A DNA stretch of 6,836 nt from an uncultured Opitutaceae bacterium. Lineage in GTDB: Bacteria > Verrucomicrobiota > Verrucomicrobiae > Opitutales > Opitutaceae. Where the stretch lies: positions 1-6,836 of the forward strand of contig CAMLSH010000213.1 in assembly GCA_946482625.1 (NCBI GenBank). The letters are read 5' to 3'. A model generated the notes under the pieces. It was not told the DNA's origin and ran no database searches. It saw only the letters and a list, made by a program, of their open reading frames with translations. Positions 1-5,271 of the stretch are shown in pieces (positions within the stretch are counted from its first letter, which is position 1; every line of letters starts with the position of its first letter). The position numbers were made by a program, and so were the translations under genes.

Positions 1-457
1 GGTAGGTGCAGAGCCAGGTATCTGTCTCAACCGGAGCGCTGTCGGCATGAAACGAATACACATCGGTGGGCACCGCCGAGGGCTCTTCATCGCGGGGATA
101 CGCAAGAATGCAGTTGAGCTCGGGAGAAAGGCCGCTGTCACGGAGCTGGCGCAAATCGGCGAGCATGAAGTCGATGGCCTCCCGGCCGGCAGCACTGACG
201 GGAAGGCGCGTGAGCCGCTCTTCGTCGAGGGAGGTGATGCCTTCGTTTAGGTCGTCGAGAAGGCGGACAACTTCGTCGAAACCGTCAGGTAACCGGCGCT
301 CCCAACACACGGCGTTGACGCCGTCGGTTAACGGGGTGGAGAGCAGTTCGTGGAAATCGCTCACGCGCTTGATGCGAGCGTAGCCGTGGGGCAGGGAGAG
401 GTGCATGCGCTGTATTGAACCGCCGGACGGCGAGGAGTGGGAGTCAGCGGAAGGCAT
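1..457 (-). CDS. Uncharacterised protein, possibly DUF1826-like (C-terminus beyond the window)
   Basis: This reading frame is open from 481 down to the left edge, so the gene is cut and at least 152 codons are visible from the ATG at 457. It is not reported as a long ORF only because its end lies outside the window. Alternative in-frame starts are a TTG at 469 and an ATG at 406. The 457 start has GAGG just upstream but only one base from the ATG, and 406 has no ribosome site, so the start is uncertain. The protein is soluble-looking and acidic. Visible landmarks are a WERRLPDGF segment (about residues 52-60) and, near the cut end, FHADSAPVETDTWLCTY (136-152). A tryptophan/arginine start segment followed by an FHxD...LCTY segment resembles what I recall of DUF1826 proteins, whose function is unknown. 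The family call is tentative. It lies 125 bases downstream of the RES toxin on the same strand and could be a cargo gene or an unrelated neighbour. Confidence 0.6.
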   Translation of the reverse strand, partial: MPSADSHSSPSGGSIQRMHLSLPHGYARIKRVSDFHELLSTPLTDGVNAVCWERRLPDGFDEVVRLLDDLNEGITSLDEERLTRLPVSAAGREAIDFMLADLRQLRDSGLSPELNCILAYPRDEEPSAVPTDVYSFHADSAPVETDTWLCTY

Positions 458-472
458 GCCTCGGTGCAACGT

Positions 473-523
473 TGTTTCGCGCTATGGACATTGCGGTGAC
501 GGAGACAAAATTCAGGCGAAACA
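473..523. promoter_or_regulatory. Inverted repeat upstream of the leftmost gene
   Basis: TGTTTCGC at 473-480 is matched by its exact reverse complement GCGAAACA at 516-523. The pair lies in the 125-base gap between the RES toxin stop and the next gene. The GAAACAG core at 518-524 also occurs in both copies of the repeat at the antitoxin promoter. This could be a further regulator site controlling the downstream gene. The core is short and also occurs once by chance inside the LysR gene (TGTTTC near 2119), so the call is weak. Confidence 0.25.
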
Positions 524-582
524 GTCTGATCACCGATTTTGCGCGCGGAGATGTGCGCGTAGGATGCCCGATCTTCGTGAAA

Positions 583-1071
583 TCAAATAGGCGGCGCTAG
601 CAATCGCGGATCGAAGGCGAACGGCGTCGCCGGCTCGATGGCGATTTTCGCGAAGTCGGGGTGCAGCGGATTCAACACGAAGTTCCACTCACTCGGAATG
701 ATCGCGCTCGGCACTTGGAGAATCGCGGTGCGTCGGCTCGCGAACCACTCGGCACCGATCTTTTGAGTGCCAGCGCATACGGGCTTTGCGTCCCAACCGT
801 CGGGAAGCTGCCTGACCGGAATCGTCTCCACGGCGGTATCGTTGAAGTGAATGCGGAAAACCACGTAGCGAATTTTAGAGCCGGCGCCGGGCTTGAGATG
901 CACGAGCTTCTCCATGGCGGCCATCGCGAGGTGACGGCTCGCGTAGATGACGCTCACGCCGGCCGGGTTCCATCGCCCGCCCTCCAACGCTGCCCCCTGG
1001 CCGGAGAACGAATCCTTTTCCCACTTGGCTTTATCGATGCGGAACGCCGAGGGCTCAGGCGTAGACGCCAT
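583..1071 (-). CDS. RES-domain toxin of a type II toxin-antitoxin pair
   Basis: The 162-residue protein is a RES-domain toxin. Characterised members of this family (for example MbcT of Mycobacterium tuberculosis and Res of Pseudomonas putida) destroy NAD+ in the cytoplasm, and ParT modifies a host enzyme by ADP-ribosylation. The sequence shows the family pattern along its whole length: GGRWNPAG at 31-38 with Arg33, VIYAS with Tyr43, Glu54 in AAMEKL, PSAIIP with Ser122, and EWNFVLNPLHPDF with Asn130/Asn134 near the C-terminus. Arg, Tyr, Glu, Ser and Asn are the usual active-site set, so the toxin looks intact. The length is normal for a compact member. The ATG at 1071 lies inside the end of the antitoxin gene (17-base overlap, different frame), which suggests translational coupling. 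Which chemistry it uses, NAD+ breakdown or ADP-ribosylation, cannot be read from sequence. Confidence 0.93.
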   Translation of the reverse strand: MASTPEPSAFRIDKAKWEKDSFSGQGAALEGGRWNPAGVSVIYASRHLAMAAMEKLVHLKPGAGSKIRYVVFRIHFNDTAVETIPVRQLPDGWDAKPVCAGTQKIGAEWFASRRTAILQVPSAIIPSEWNFVLNPLHPDFAKIAIEPATPFAFDPRLLAPPI

Positions 1072-1453
1072 GGTCGATGCGGGTCAGGAGTTTTTGCACT
1101 TCATTAAAGCCGGGAGTGCTGCGCGCGAGCTCCAGCGGGATACGGCCGCCCAGCCCATATTGAGAGCTGCGAAGCCACTCGCGGGCTTCCTCTTCGTCTT
1201 CGAGGACATCGACAGCATGTTTGAAAAGCTCGGAGTAACGGAAAAGGGCATCGGTTTCGGCCGGAGAGAGCTTTTTGCGATCCTGGCGGCGGCGATGAAA
1301 TGTGGAGCGCGACAGGCCGCATAGAAGCGCGAGCTCCTCTTCCTTCATGTGGAGGATCTTGGCTATCTTACCCAACGCTCCGACCTTCGCGCCCGGCAGG
1401 ATGGCGTGATGGAGGGAAAGCGGGTCGGTGGCGGATAGAACAGCCGTACTCAT
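1055..1453 (-). CDS. Xre/MbcA/ParS-type antitoxin, partner of the RES toxin
   Basis: This 132-residue protein is the cognate antitoxin. It should bind and block the RES toxin and, with it, repress the operon. Residues about 28-60 form an N-terminal helix-turn-helix region (LGKIAKILHMKEEELALL, then LSRSTFHRRRQ). Residues about 78-132 match the C-terminal MbcA/ParS/Xre domain (DUF2384 type): EEAREWLRSSQYGLGGRIPL, then STPGFNEVQKLLTRIDHGVYA. The frame is open upstream to an ATG at 1657, but that would overlap the end of the LysR gene. The ATG at 1453 is preferred because a good -35 box lies at 1489-1484, which puts the likely transcript start almost at this codon. A second in-frame ATG at 1474 lies within the presumed promoter. 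Antitoxin-first order and overlap with the toxin are standard for Xre-RES pairs. Confidence 0.92.
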   Translation of the reverse strand: MSTAVLSATDPLSLHHAILPGAKVGALGKIAKILHMKEEELALLCGLSRSTFHRRRQDRKKLSPAETDALFRYSELFKHAVDVLEDEEEAREWLRSSQYGLGGRIPLELARSTPGFNEVQKLLTRIDHGVYA

Positions 1454-1489
1454 ATGAAACAGAAATAATCCCATTTGAAACAGAGTCAA
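1451..1489 (-). promoter_or_regulatory. Promoter and tandem operator of the antitoxin-toxin operon
   Basis: Two direct repeats, CATATGAAACAGA (1451-1463) and CATTTGAAACAGA (1472-1484), match at 12 of 13 positions with a period of 21 bases, two turns of the helix. On the minus strand they read TCTGTTTCAAATG and TCTGTTTCATATG. A TTGACT box (1489-1484), one base from the -35 consensus, touches the upstream copy. A weak -10 candidate, TATTTC (1467-1462), is 16 bases further on. The downstream copy covers the region from there to the antitoxin ATG. Such tandem sites are what a self-repressing Xre antitoxin would bind. If the -10 is right, the mRNA has almost no leader. The repeats are seen directly; the binding partner is inferred. 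Confidence 0.6.
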
Positions 1490-1578
1490 GCCATGGGCCG
1501 GCGACCCACCAATTTGTTTGTGACGGTCGAAGATCGCTTGGCCGTTGCGGGAAGGGGCGGTTGTTCGGAGCGACGGCG

Positions 1579-2487
1579 CTACAGGACAAAGGCCACCCGA
1601 AGTTGATCCACTACCTTGGAAAAATTCGGGCGGACGCGGACTGCGCGGGGATTCCAAGCGAGCGCGAGCGGGCGATGGAGCGTGGCGAGCTCATCGCCTT
1701 TCACACGTAAAATTTTCTCTTCATCGAAATCCTGGAGGGCGATTTCCGGGAGAATTGCAGCAAATGCGCCGGAGCGAACCGCCACGAGGGTTTGGGGGAA
1801 TGACTGGCAGGCTAGGGCCGGACTCAGTTCGAGGTCGAAGGTCGCGGCGATGTCACGGAGGCGTTGCGTGAACTGGCCGTCAGTGGTCTGCGCGGCTATG
1901 GGGAGCGTCGACAGAACGTTTTTGAGTGTTGGCGGCTTTTTAGAGCTGCACAGAGCAACGGGAACGGCGGCGATGTAATTGAGCAGGCCGAGCGGCGCAG
2001 TCTTCAGCCCGGAGGGAATGGCGTCTTTGCGGACGATGCCGAAGTCGGCGCGGCCGTCGCTGAGCTGCTGGACGACTTCGTTGGTGCGAACATTGGTCGT
2101 GGCGAATCGAATACCCGGTGTTTCTCCCATCAGCGTGCCGATACGGGGAATGACGAGCCAGTGGATCACGCTGTCGCCCGCGGCGATGGTGTAGTCGATG
2201 CGCTCGGAGACGCACTCCGCTTTGAAATCTTGGAGCGACCGAAGCTGTGTGCGCGCCAGCTCGGCGAGTCGTGCCCCTTGTGTGGTGAGCTTCAGGAGCT
2301 TTCCGCGCCGCTGAGCGACCTCGCAGCCGAAGAACTCCGACAACTCGCGCAGCTGGCGACTGTATTGGCTTTGACGCACGAGATCGCCCGGTGCGGCCTG
2401 AGCGATGGAGCCTGCGTCGTGGATTTCCACGAGCACGCGCAGACGATCGAGGGAGAGGCCGCGTTCGGAGAAGAGTTTTTCAAACAT
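1579..2487 (-). CDS. LysR-type transcriptional regulator
   Basis: The 302-residue protein has the normal LysR length and layout. The N-terminal winged helix-turn-helix (about 11-72) shows LDRLRVLVEIHDAGSIAQAA, then RQSQYSRQLRELSEFFG and LLKLTTQGARL. A linker helix follows to about 93, and residues about 97-300 form a periplasmic-binding-like effector domain containing LVIPRIG, LSDGRADFGIV and AVPVAL. The effector is unknown. The ATG at 2487 is the first usable start, since a TAA lies in frame 30 bases upstream. Its stop is 125 bases before the antitoxin ATG, on the same strand. The antitoxin has its own likely promoter, so the LysR gene may be only a neighbour. It is also divergent from the small ORF at 2675, the usual geometry for LysR regulation of a neighbouring gene. 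A role in controlling either side is inference. Confidence 0.93.
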   Translation of the reverse strand: MFEKLFSERGLSLDRLRVLVEIHDAGSIAQAAPGDLVRQSQYSRQLRELSEFFGCEVAQRRGKLLKLTTQGARLAELARTQLRSLQDFKAECVSERIDYTIAAGDSVIHWLVIPRIGTLMGETPGIRFATTNVRTNEVVQQLSDGRADFGIVRKDAIPSGLKTAPLGLLNYIAAVPVALCSSKKPPTLKNVLSTLPIAAQTTDGQFTQRLRDIAATFDLELSPALACQSFPQTLVAVRSGAFAAILPEIALQDFDEEKILRVKGDELATLHRPLALAWNPRAVRVRPNFSKVVDQLRVAFVL

Positions 2488-2674
2488 GACTAAATGATCA
2501 GCTATGCTGCGGGGTTACGCATGGCAAGGCGGGGCGATGATCTGCTAGATTGGCGACCGCCAGCGGAAAGCCGGTCAGAAGAAATTTAAGAAAATCTTTC
2601 GAGAGCCTCTTGAATTTTGAATCGCTGACTCCGTTGTAGCTCTCCGAACGCTTTAACCTTTTCCCTCCCACCTC
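2488..2674. promoter_or_regulatory. Divergent intergenic region between the LysR gene and a small ORF
   Basis: These 187 bases separate two diverging start codons and must hold promoters for both if both are genes. They are more A/T-rich than the surroundings in the part at 2575-2620. Short inverted elements are visible: ATCTGCTAGAT (2540-2550) and GAAAATCTTTC (2590-2600). Either could be part of a LysR-type site, but neither is long enough to call. A TTGAAT at 2610-2615 could be a -35 box for the small ORF; the hexamer at the right distance (TTGTAG, 2634-2639) is poor. No promoter can be assigned firmly. Confidence 0.35.
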
Positions 2675-2830
2675 ATGAAATCCACACGACTACATAATAC
2701 TATGGCCGTCCTTTTTGGGACCGCCGGCTGGTCGTGTGCGACAGAGATGGTGCAGACGATCACCCATAGCGAAGGACTCGGTTCCAAACGATCCGGCTAT
2801 GCAAATTTACAGGGAAGTGGTGTCACGTAA
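2675..2830 (+). CDS. Small 51-residue protein of unknown function
   Basis: I do not recognise this protein. The frame runs 51 codons from ATG to TAA. The start lies behind a pyrimidine-rich leader (TTCCCTCCCACCTC), the same style as the HNH gene, and a strong intrinsic terminator begins 29 bases after the stop. This gives a complete transcription-unit layout. The first 22 residues, MKSTRLHNTMAVLFGTAGWS then CA, have basic residues, a short weakly hydrophobic stretch and a small-residue SCA end, a marginal signal-peptide look. The remainder is polar and glycine/serine-rich (EGLGSKRSGYANLQGSGVT). Codon choice is mixed (CTA, TTA, AGT, CAT, AAT), unlike the GC-ending codons of neighbouring genes, so it could be a recently acquired or orphan gene, a truncated remnant of a longer exported protein, or a chance frame over a short RNA that ends at the terminator. 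Confidence 0.42.
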   Translation: MKSTRLHNTMAVLFGTAGWSCATEMVQTITHSEGLGSKRSGYANLQGSGVT

Positions 2831-2859
2831 CCGCGGATAATTTTTCGCAGCCATACGCG

Positions 2860-2888
2860 CCCACTTCCTGCCCGGAAGTGGGTTTTTT
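2860..2888 (+). terminator. Intrinsic (Rho-independent) terminator
   Basis: A perfect 9-base-pair stem, CCCACTTCC (2860-2868) with GGAAGTGGG (2874-2882), encloses a 5-base loop and is followed directly by six T (2883-2888). The T tract is on the plus strand, so it terminates rightward transcription from the region of the small ORF. There is no opposing A tract, so it is not bidirectional. Confidence 0.88.
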
Positions 2889-3112
2889 GTGCTCAGGAAT
2901 ACTGAGCCGCTTCCGGGATATCCGAGCTACGTGCTCGTTCGACTTTCAGATTCCGTTCGTGGCTTTACCGCTGAGCCCAGATCAATCAGCCAACGTCCGC
3001 ACCCAATCCCGCGGCCGTCCAATCCGTCCGACCTCGTCGGCGCGAGAGGGGCGACGGTGTGTGTTCTTTTTTGCGATGCAGAGCCGCCAGGCGGTTCCGC
3101 CCAACGTGTGGT

Positions 3113-3244
3113 GCGCTTTCGGGCGTTAAACGGCGATGCCGGCCACCTATCTATTTTCCGCGCGCATGAGTCGTGAGCCTTCAGTGATTTGAATGTTTGT
3201 TGAGGCGGCCACTCTCCGCGCGGCAGCGCCTTTCGAGGCGTTAA
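3113..3244. repeat. Two diverged copies of a short motif
   Basis: GCGCTTTCGGGCGTTAA (3113-3129) and GCGCCTTTCGAGGCGTTAA (3226-3244) are identical apart from two single-base insertions in the second. Their starts are 113 bases apart. Each can form a tiny hairpin (CGC/GCG and CGCC/GGCG). Both end in GCGTTAA, which resembles the right end of integron attC sites, but no proper attC structure could be built. Origin unknown. Confidence 0.4.
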
Positions 3245-3245
3245 T

Positions 3246-3257
3246 TTGTTCGAACAA
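3246..3257. other. Perfect 12-base palindrome
   Basis: TTGTTCGAACAA is its own reverse complement. It contains the half sites GTTC/GAAC that appear in several LexA boxes, but here there is no spacer between the halves, and no promoter or gene start is close. It may be a regulator site or chance. Confidence 0.3.
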
Positions 3258-3443
3258 GCGCCGGTTCTTAATCCGAGGCCGGAGTACGCGCGCCCTTTCG
3301 GATTCTACGGAGCCAGCCGGCGGCCGAAGTCCGGCAAGGGCTAATTTCATGTGCGCTCGTTGCGCACGATCAATTACCTGCGGTCACTGAGGGCGGATGT
3401 CGGAGAAGTCTTCCGACGCCGAGCGACCTGAGCCGCAGATTAA

Positions 3444-3519
3444 CGCGATGTACCCAAGCAGCAAAGGGACCGGCCTGCAAAGCCGTGTGCCGCGGGTGCG
3501 AGTCCCGCCATCGCGTCCA
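3444..3519 (+). tRNA. tRNA-Cys (anticodon GCA)
   Basis: A full cloverleaf folds. The acceptor CGCGATG (3444-3450) pairs perfectly with CATCGCG (3509-3515). The D stem is CCC/GGG (3453-3455, 3466-3468). The anticodon arm 3470-3486 has loop CTGCAAA (3475-3481), with GCA at 3477-3479. The variable loop has 5 bases, and the T stem GCGGG/CCGC-type arm (3492-3496, 3504-3508) is perfect. Position 73 is T, a cysteine identity base, and CCA is encoded (3517-3519). T8, A14, T33, C56 and A58 are present. Oddities: the D loop (AAGCAGCAAA) has A where G18 should be, the T loop (TGCGAGT) has G where U55 should be, the top of the anticodon stem is a C-T mismatch, and the first pair is C1-G72. It could be a functional but divergent tRNA or a decaying copy. 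Confidence 0.85.
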
Positions 3520-3663
3520 CTTTCCGCCGTATGGTTTTTGGCAGGGGACGTTTCAGCGCGACGCCCGCGTGGCGCGCATAATCGCAAAAGAGGACACACA
3601 CCGACGTTGGCTGAGCTGCGTTCAGTGAGGGCCGTTTCATTTTTTCAATCATCTCACCCACCC

Positions 3664-4299
3664 ATGTCCGTCGAAATTCTCAACAAACCCATTGTGCTGT
3701 CGCTTAACCGCGCCTGGCAGGTGATCGGCCATCGCACCGTCAAACAGGCGCTCGTCGCACTCAATGGCGGCAGCGAAGGTCTACCACCTGCGCTCGGTCT
3801 CGACGTCGCGTATTCTCAGAACGACGACGGATCGTGGAACTTCGACCGTCTGCAGTTTCTCAACCCGCTTCCGTGGGATGAGTGGGTCAAGCTCCCGATC
3901 CGCGAGTTCGATTTCGCGATCCGCACTCCGCGGTTCTCCGTTCGCGTGCCGACGGTCATGATCGCAACGCAGTACGATAAAATGCCGGTCCGCATGCCAC
4001 GGGCTACACGTCAGTCGATCTACGAACGTGATGGTGGCATCTGCCAGTACACCGGCGAGTTCGTCGGCAAAACCGGCGGCAATCTCGATCACGTTCTCCC
4101 GCGCCATCGCGGTGGTCGCGACTCGTTTGAAAACCTCGTGTGGGCCAAACGCGAAATCAATTCCCTCAAGGCCAATCGGCTCCCGCACGAAGCGGGTCTG
4201 CGACTCCTGCGTCGCCCTAAAGCACCGGCACCACTTCCCGCCGCGGCCTCCATCCGCGAGGCCAAACATCCCGACTGGCGTCACTTCCTCCCTTCTTGA
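3664..4299 (+). CDS. HNH endonuclease family protein
   Basis: This 211-residue protein ends in an HNH nuclease domain, a metal-dependent fold that cuts nucleic acid. The N-terminal part (about 6-110) begins with PIVLSLNRAWQVIGHRTVKQ, the opening typical of this HNH subfamily. The nuclease domain lies at about 113-184: RQSIYERDGGICQYTGEF, LDHVLPRHRGG with Asp142-His143, ENLVWA with Asn157, and INSLKANRLPHEAGL with Asn166. The usual CxxC zinc pairs are not present: only Cys127 remains in CQYTG, and there is no second pair. The frame is open upstream to 3397 through the tRNA, so that extension is not coding. The ATG at 3664 follows a pyrimidine-rich leader and starts the conserved part. Subfamily members occur as stand-alone host genes; the substrate is unknown. 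The sigma factor starts 59 bases downstream, suggesting an operon. Confidence 0.9.
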   Translation: MSVEILNKPIVLSLNRAWQVIGHRTVKQALVALNGGSEGLPPALGLDVAYSQNDDGSWNFDRLQFLNPLPWDEWVKLPIREFDFAIRTPRFSVRVPTVMIATQYDKMPVRMPRATRQSIYERDGGICQYTGEFVGKTGGNLDHVLPRHRGGRDSFENLVWAKREINSLKANRLPHEAGLRLLRRPKAPAPLPAAASIREAKHPDWRHFLPS

Positions 4300-4358
4300 A
4301 CAGCGGGGCGGGGAAGGTGCGCCCGTCGTTCCCTCCACCCGTCACCGCTGTATTTTAT

Positions 4359-5066
4359 ATGTCACATCTTGCTCCCAACTCTCTCTCGCTCACCGACTGC
4401 CTCGATATCGTGGATACAGCGGTGGCCACCGTTTCCCGCCGGTTGCCCGGCCATGTCTCCACCGACGACCTTCTGTCCGTCGGCAAACTTGCGCTCATCT
4501 CCGCGCTCGCGCAGTGCAAAGGCAGCGTGGACGAAATCCGCGCTTACTGCTTCGTGCGCGTGCGCGGGGCGATGCTCGATGAATTGCGCCGCCTCGATCC
4601 GCTCTCGCGCAACCAACGCGATAAGGCGAACCGTGTACTGCGCGCGCAGGCGGAGTTGAGCGGCCGGCTCGCTCGTGCAGCCACCACGCCAGAAGTAGCC
4701 ATAGCGTCGCAGCTTCCGGTTTCCGAAGTCGCGGAGATTTTGCGCACGCTTAGCCAGGAGTCCGAGTTTGTGGACTTCGACCTGAGCGTGCTGCCGGATC
4801 ATGAAGCCGCCTCTCCCGCGGAAGTGGTCGAAGCTGACGATCTCCGTATCAGTCTGCGCAGCGCGCTTCAGCGTCTAGCGGGCAATCAGGCTGCTGTGCT
4901 CTACCGCTACTACTTCGAGGACGCGACGCTGGACGTCATCGCCGCCGAGATGGGCATCTCGAAAGAACGCGTCCGCCAGATCCGCGAAGCCGGTGAGAAG
5001 AAACTCCGCGCCGATTTTGCAGTCCTCGCGATCTGGCAGTCGCTGCTCTCGTTCGAACGCGACTAA
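4359..5066 (+). CDS. Alternative sigma factor of the FliA/WhiG (sigma-28) type
   Basis: The 235-residue protein should bind core RNA polymerase and direct it to a specific promoter set. Region 2 spans about 12-85: VSTDDLLSVGKLALISAL, then RAYCFVRVRGAMLDELRRLD with the RxRGAMLDELRxLD signature of the FliA/WhiG branch. Region 3 is about 86-135 (TTPEVAIASQLPVSEVAEIL). Region 4 at about 165-222 holds LAGNQAAVLYRYYFEDATLD and the helix-turn-helix MGISKERVRQIREAGEKKLR. No region 1.1 is present and the length suits a FliA-type factor. The ATG at 4359 is preferred. A TTG at 4296 in the same frame overlaps the HNH stop, but the added 21 residues look non-conserved (proline-rich). No SD is seen; TATTTTAT precedes the ATG. 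No flagellar or anti-sigma (flgM) gene is in the window, so a motility role is possible but unshown. Confidence 0.93.
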   Translation: MSHLAPNSLSLTDCLDIVDTAVATVSRRLPGHVSTDDLLSVGKLALISALAQCKGSVDEIRAYCFVRVRGAMLDELRRLDPLSRNQRDKANRVLRAQAELSGRLARAATTPEVAIASQLPVSEVAEILRTLSQESEFVDFDLSVLPDHEAASPAEVVEADDLRISLRSALQRLAGNQAAVLYRYYFEDATLDVIAAEMGISKERVRQIREAGEKKLRADFAVLAIWQSLLSFERD

Positions 5067-5271
5067 GCGATGCAGGGAAAACCGCGCCACCCCGCTGGAC
5101 TGCCATGAAGCGCGCGAGCTCGCTGACCTACCGACGATTGAAACGCTCGGTTCGTCGGCGGCCCGCGGCGCTTCCGGATTCTCCTGACTCAACAATCATA
5201 AACCCTGCGAGATCCTCGCTAGCTGCATTTTTCGGATTTCGTTACGCTCACACTCAACACGACCTCATTTT
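5067..5271 (+). other. Intergenic region before rtcB
   Basis: These 205 bases separate the sigma factor stop from the RtcB start. There is no intrinsic terminator and no sigma-54 GG/GC promoter pattern of the kind that drives rtcBA in Escherichia coli. A 56-codon frame (5105-5275) ends in an ATGA overlap with rtcB, but its arginine-rich start and mixed composition look like chance. The last 40 bases are pyrimidine-rich and likely serve as the RtcB leader. Confidence 0.4.

Larger units (their letters stand above)
2889..3443. other. Gene-poor stretch between terminator and tRNA
   Basis: No frame here is convincing. Plus-strand frames at 2878-3129 (83 codons, starting inside the terminator) and 2889-3176 (95 codons, GTG start at the terminator's edge) overlap each other and match nothing I recognise. 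A minus-strand frame at 3350-3147 (67 codons) is equally plain. The stretch does hold structure: CCGCC/GGCGG/CCGCC clustered at 3084-3101, a near-duplicated motif (3113-3129 and 3226-3244), a palindrome at 3246-3257, a GCCGG/CCGGC pair (3316-3320 and 3331-3335), a 6-bp hairpin GTGCGC-TCGTT-GCGCAC at 3351-3367, and a GTCGGA/TCCGAC hairpin at 3399-3417 just before the tRNA. It may be decayed mobile DNA next to a tRNA integration hot spot, but no integrase or tRNA-end duplication is visible. Confidence 0.5.

Noticed and set aside
661..1107. Long plus-strand frame across the RES toxin
   Set aside because: It is the antisense shadow of the toxin gene, whose minus-strand protein carries all the RES family motifs.
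1454..1657. Upstream extension of the antitoxin to the ATG at 1657
   Set aside because: It would overlap the LysR gene by 79 bases and cross the likely promoter; the added residues are proline/serine-rich and not part of the antitoxin family.
3099..3131. Integron attC site formed by GCCCAAC and GTTAAAC
   Set aside because: Both core boxes fit the consensus, but they span only 33 bases, well below the usual minimum for attC. Using GCGTTAATT at 3238-3246 as the right end gives about 148 bases without a central inverted repeat.
2889..3176. 95-codon plus-strand frame starting with GTG at the terminator
   Set aside because: It begins at the T tract of a strong terminator, overlaps another equally long frame, shows no domain, and has no visible promoter.
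3147..3350. 67-codon minus-strand frame
   Set aside because: Low-complexity, arginine/alanine-rich product covering hairpins and the palindrome; nothing supports it beyond the absence of stops in GC-rich DNA.
3397..3663. Upstream extension of the HNH gene to 3397
   Set aside because: The frame is open, but it reads through the tRNA-Cys gene and gives sequence unlike the nuclease. The conserved protein begins at the ATG at 3664.
4300..4358. GGGAA/TTCCC hairpin between the HNH and sigma genes as a terminator
   Set aside because: The stem is only 5 base pairs with a 13-base loop and no T tract follows it.
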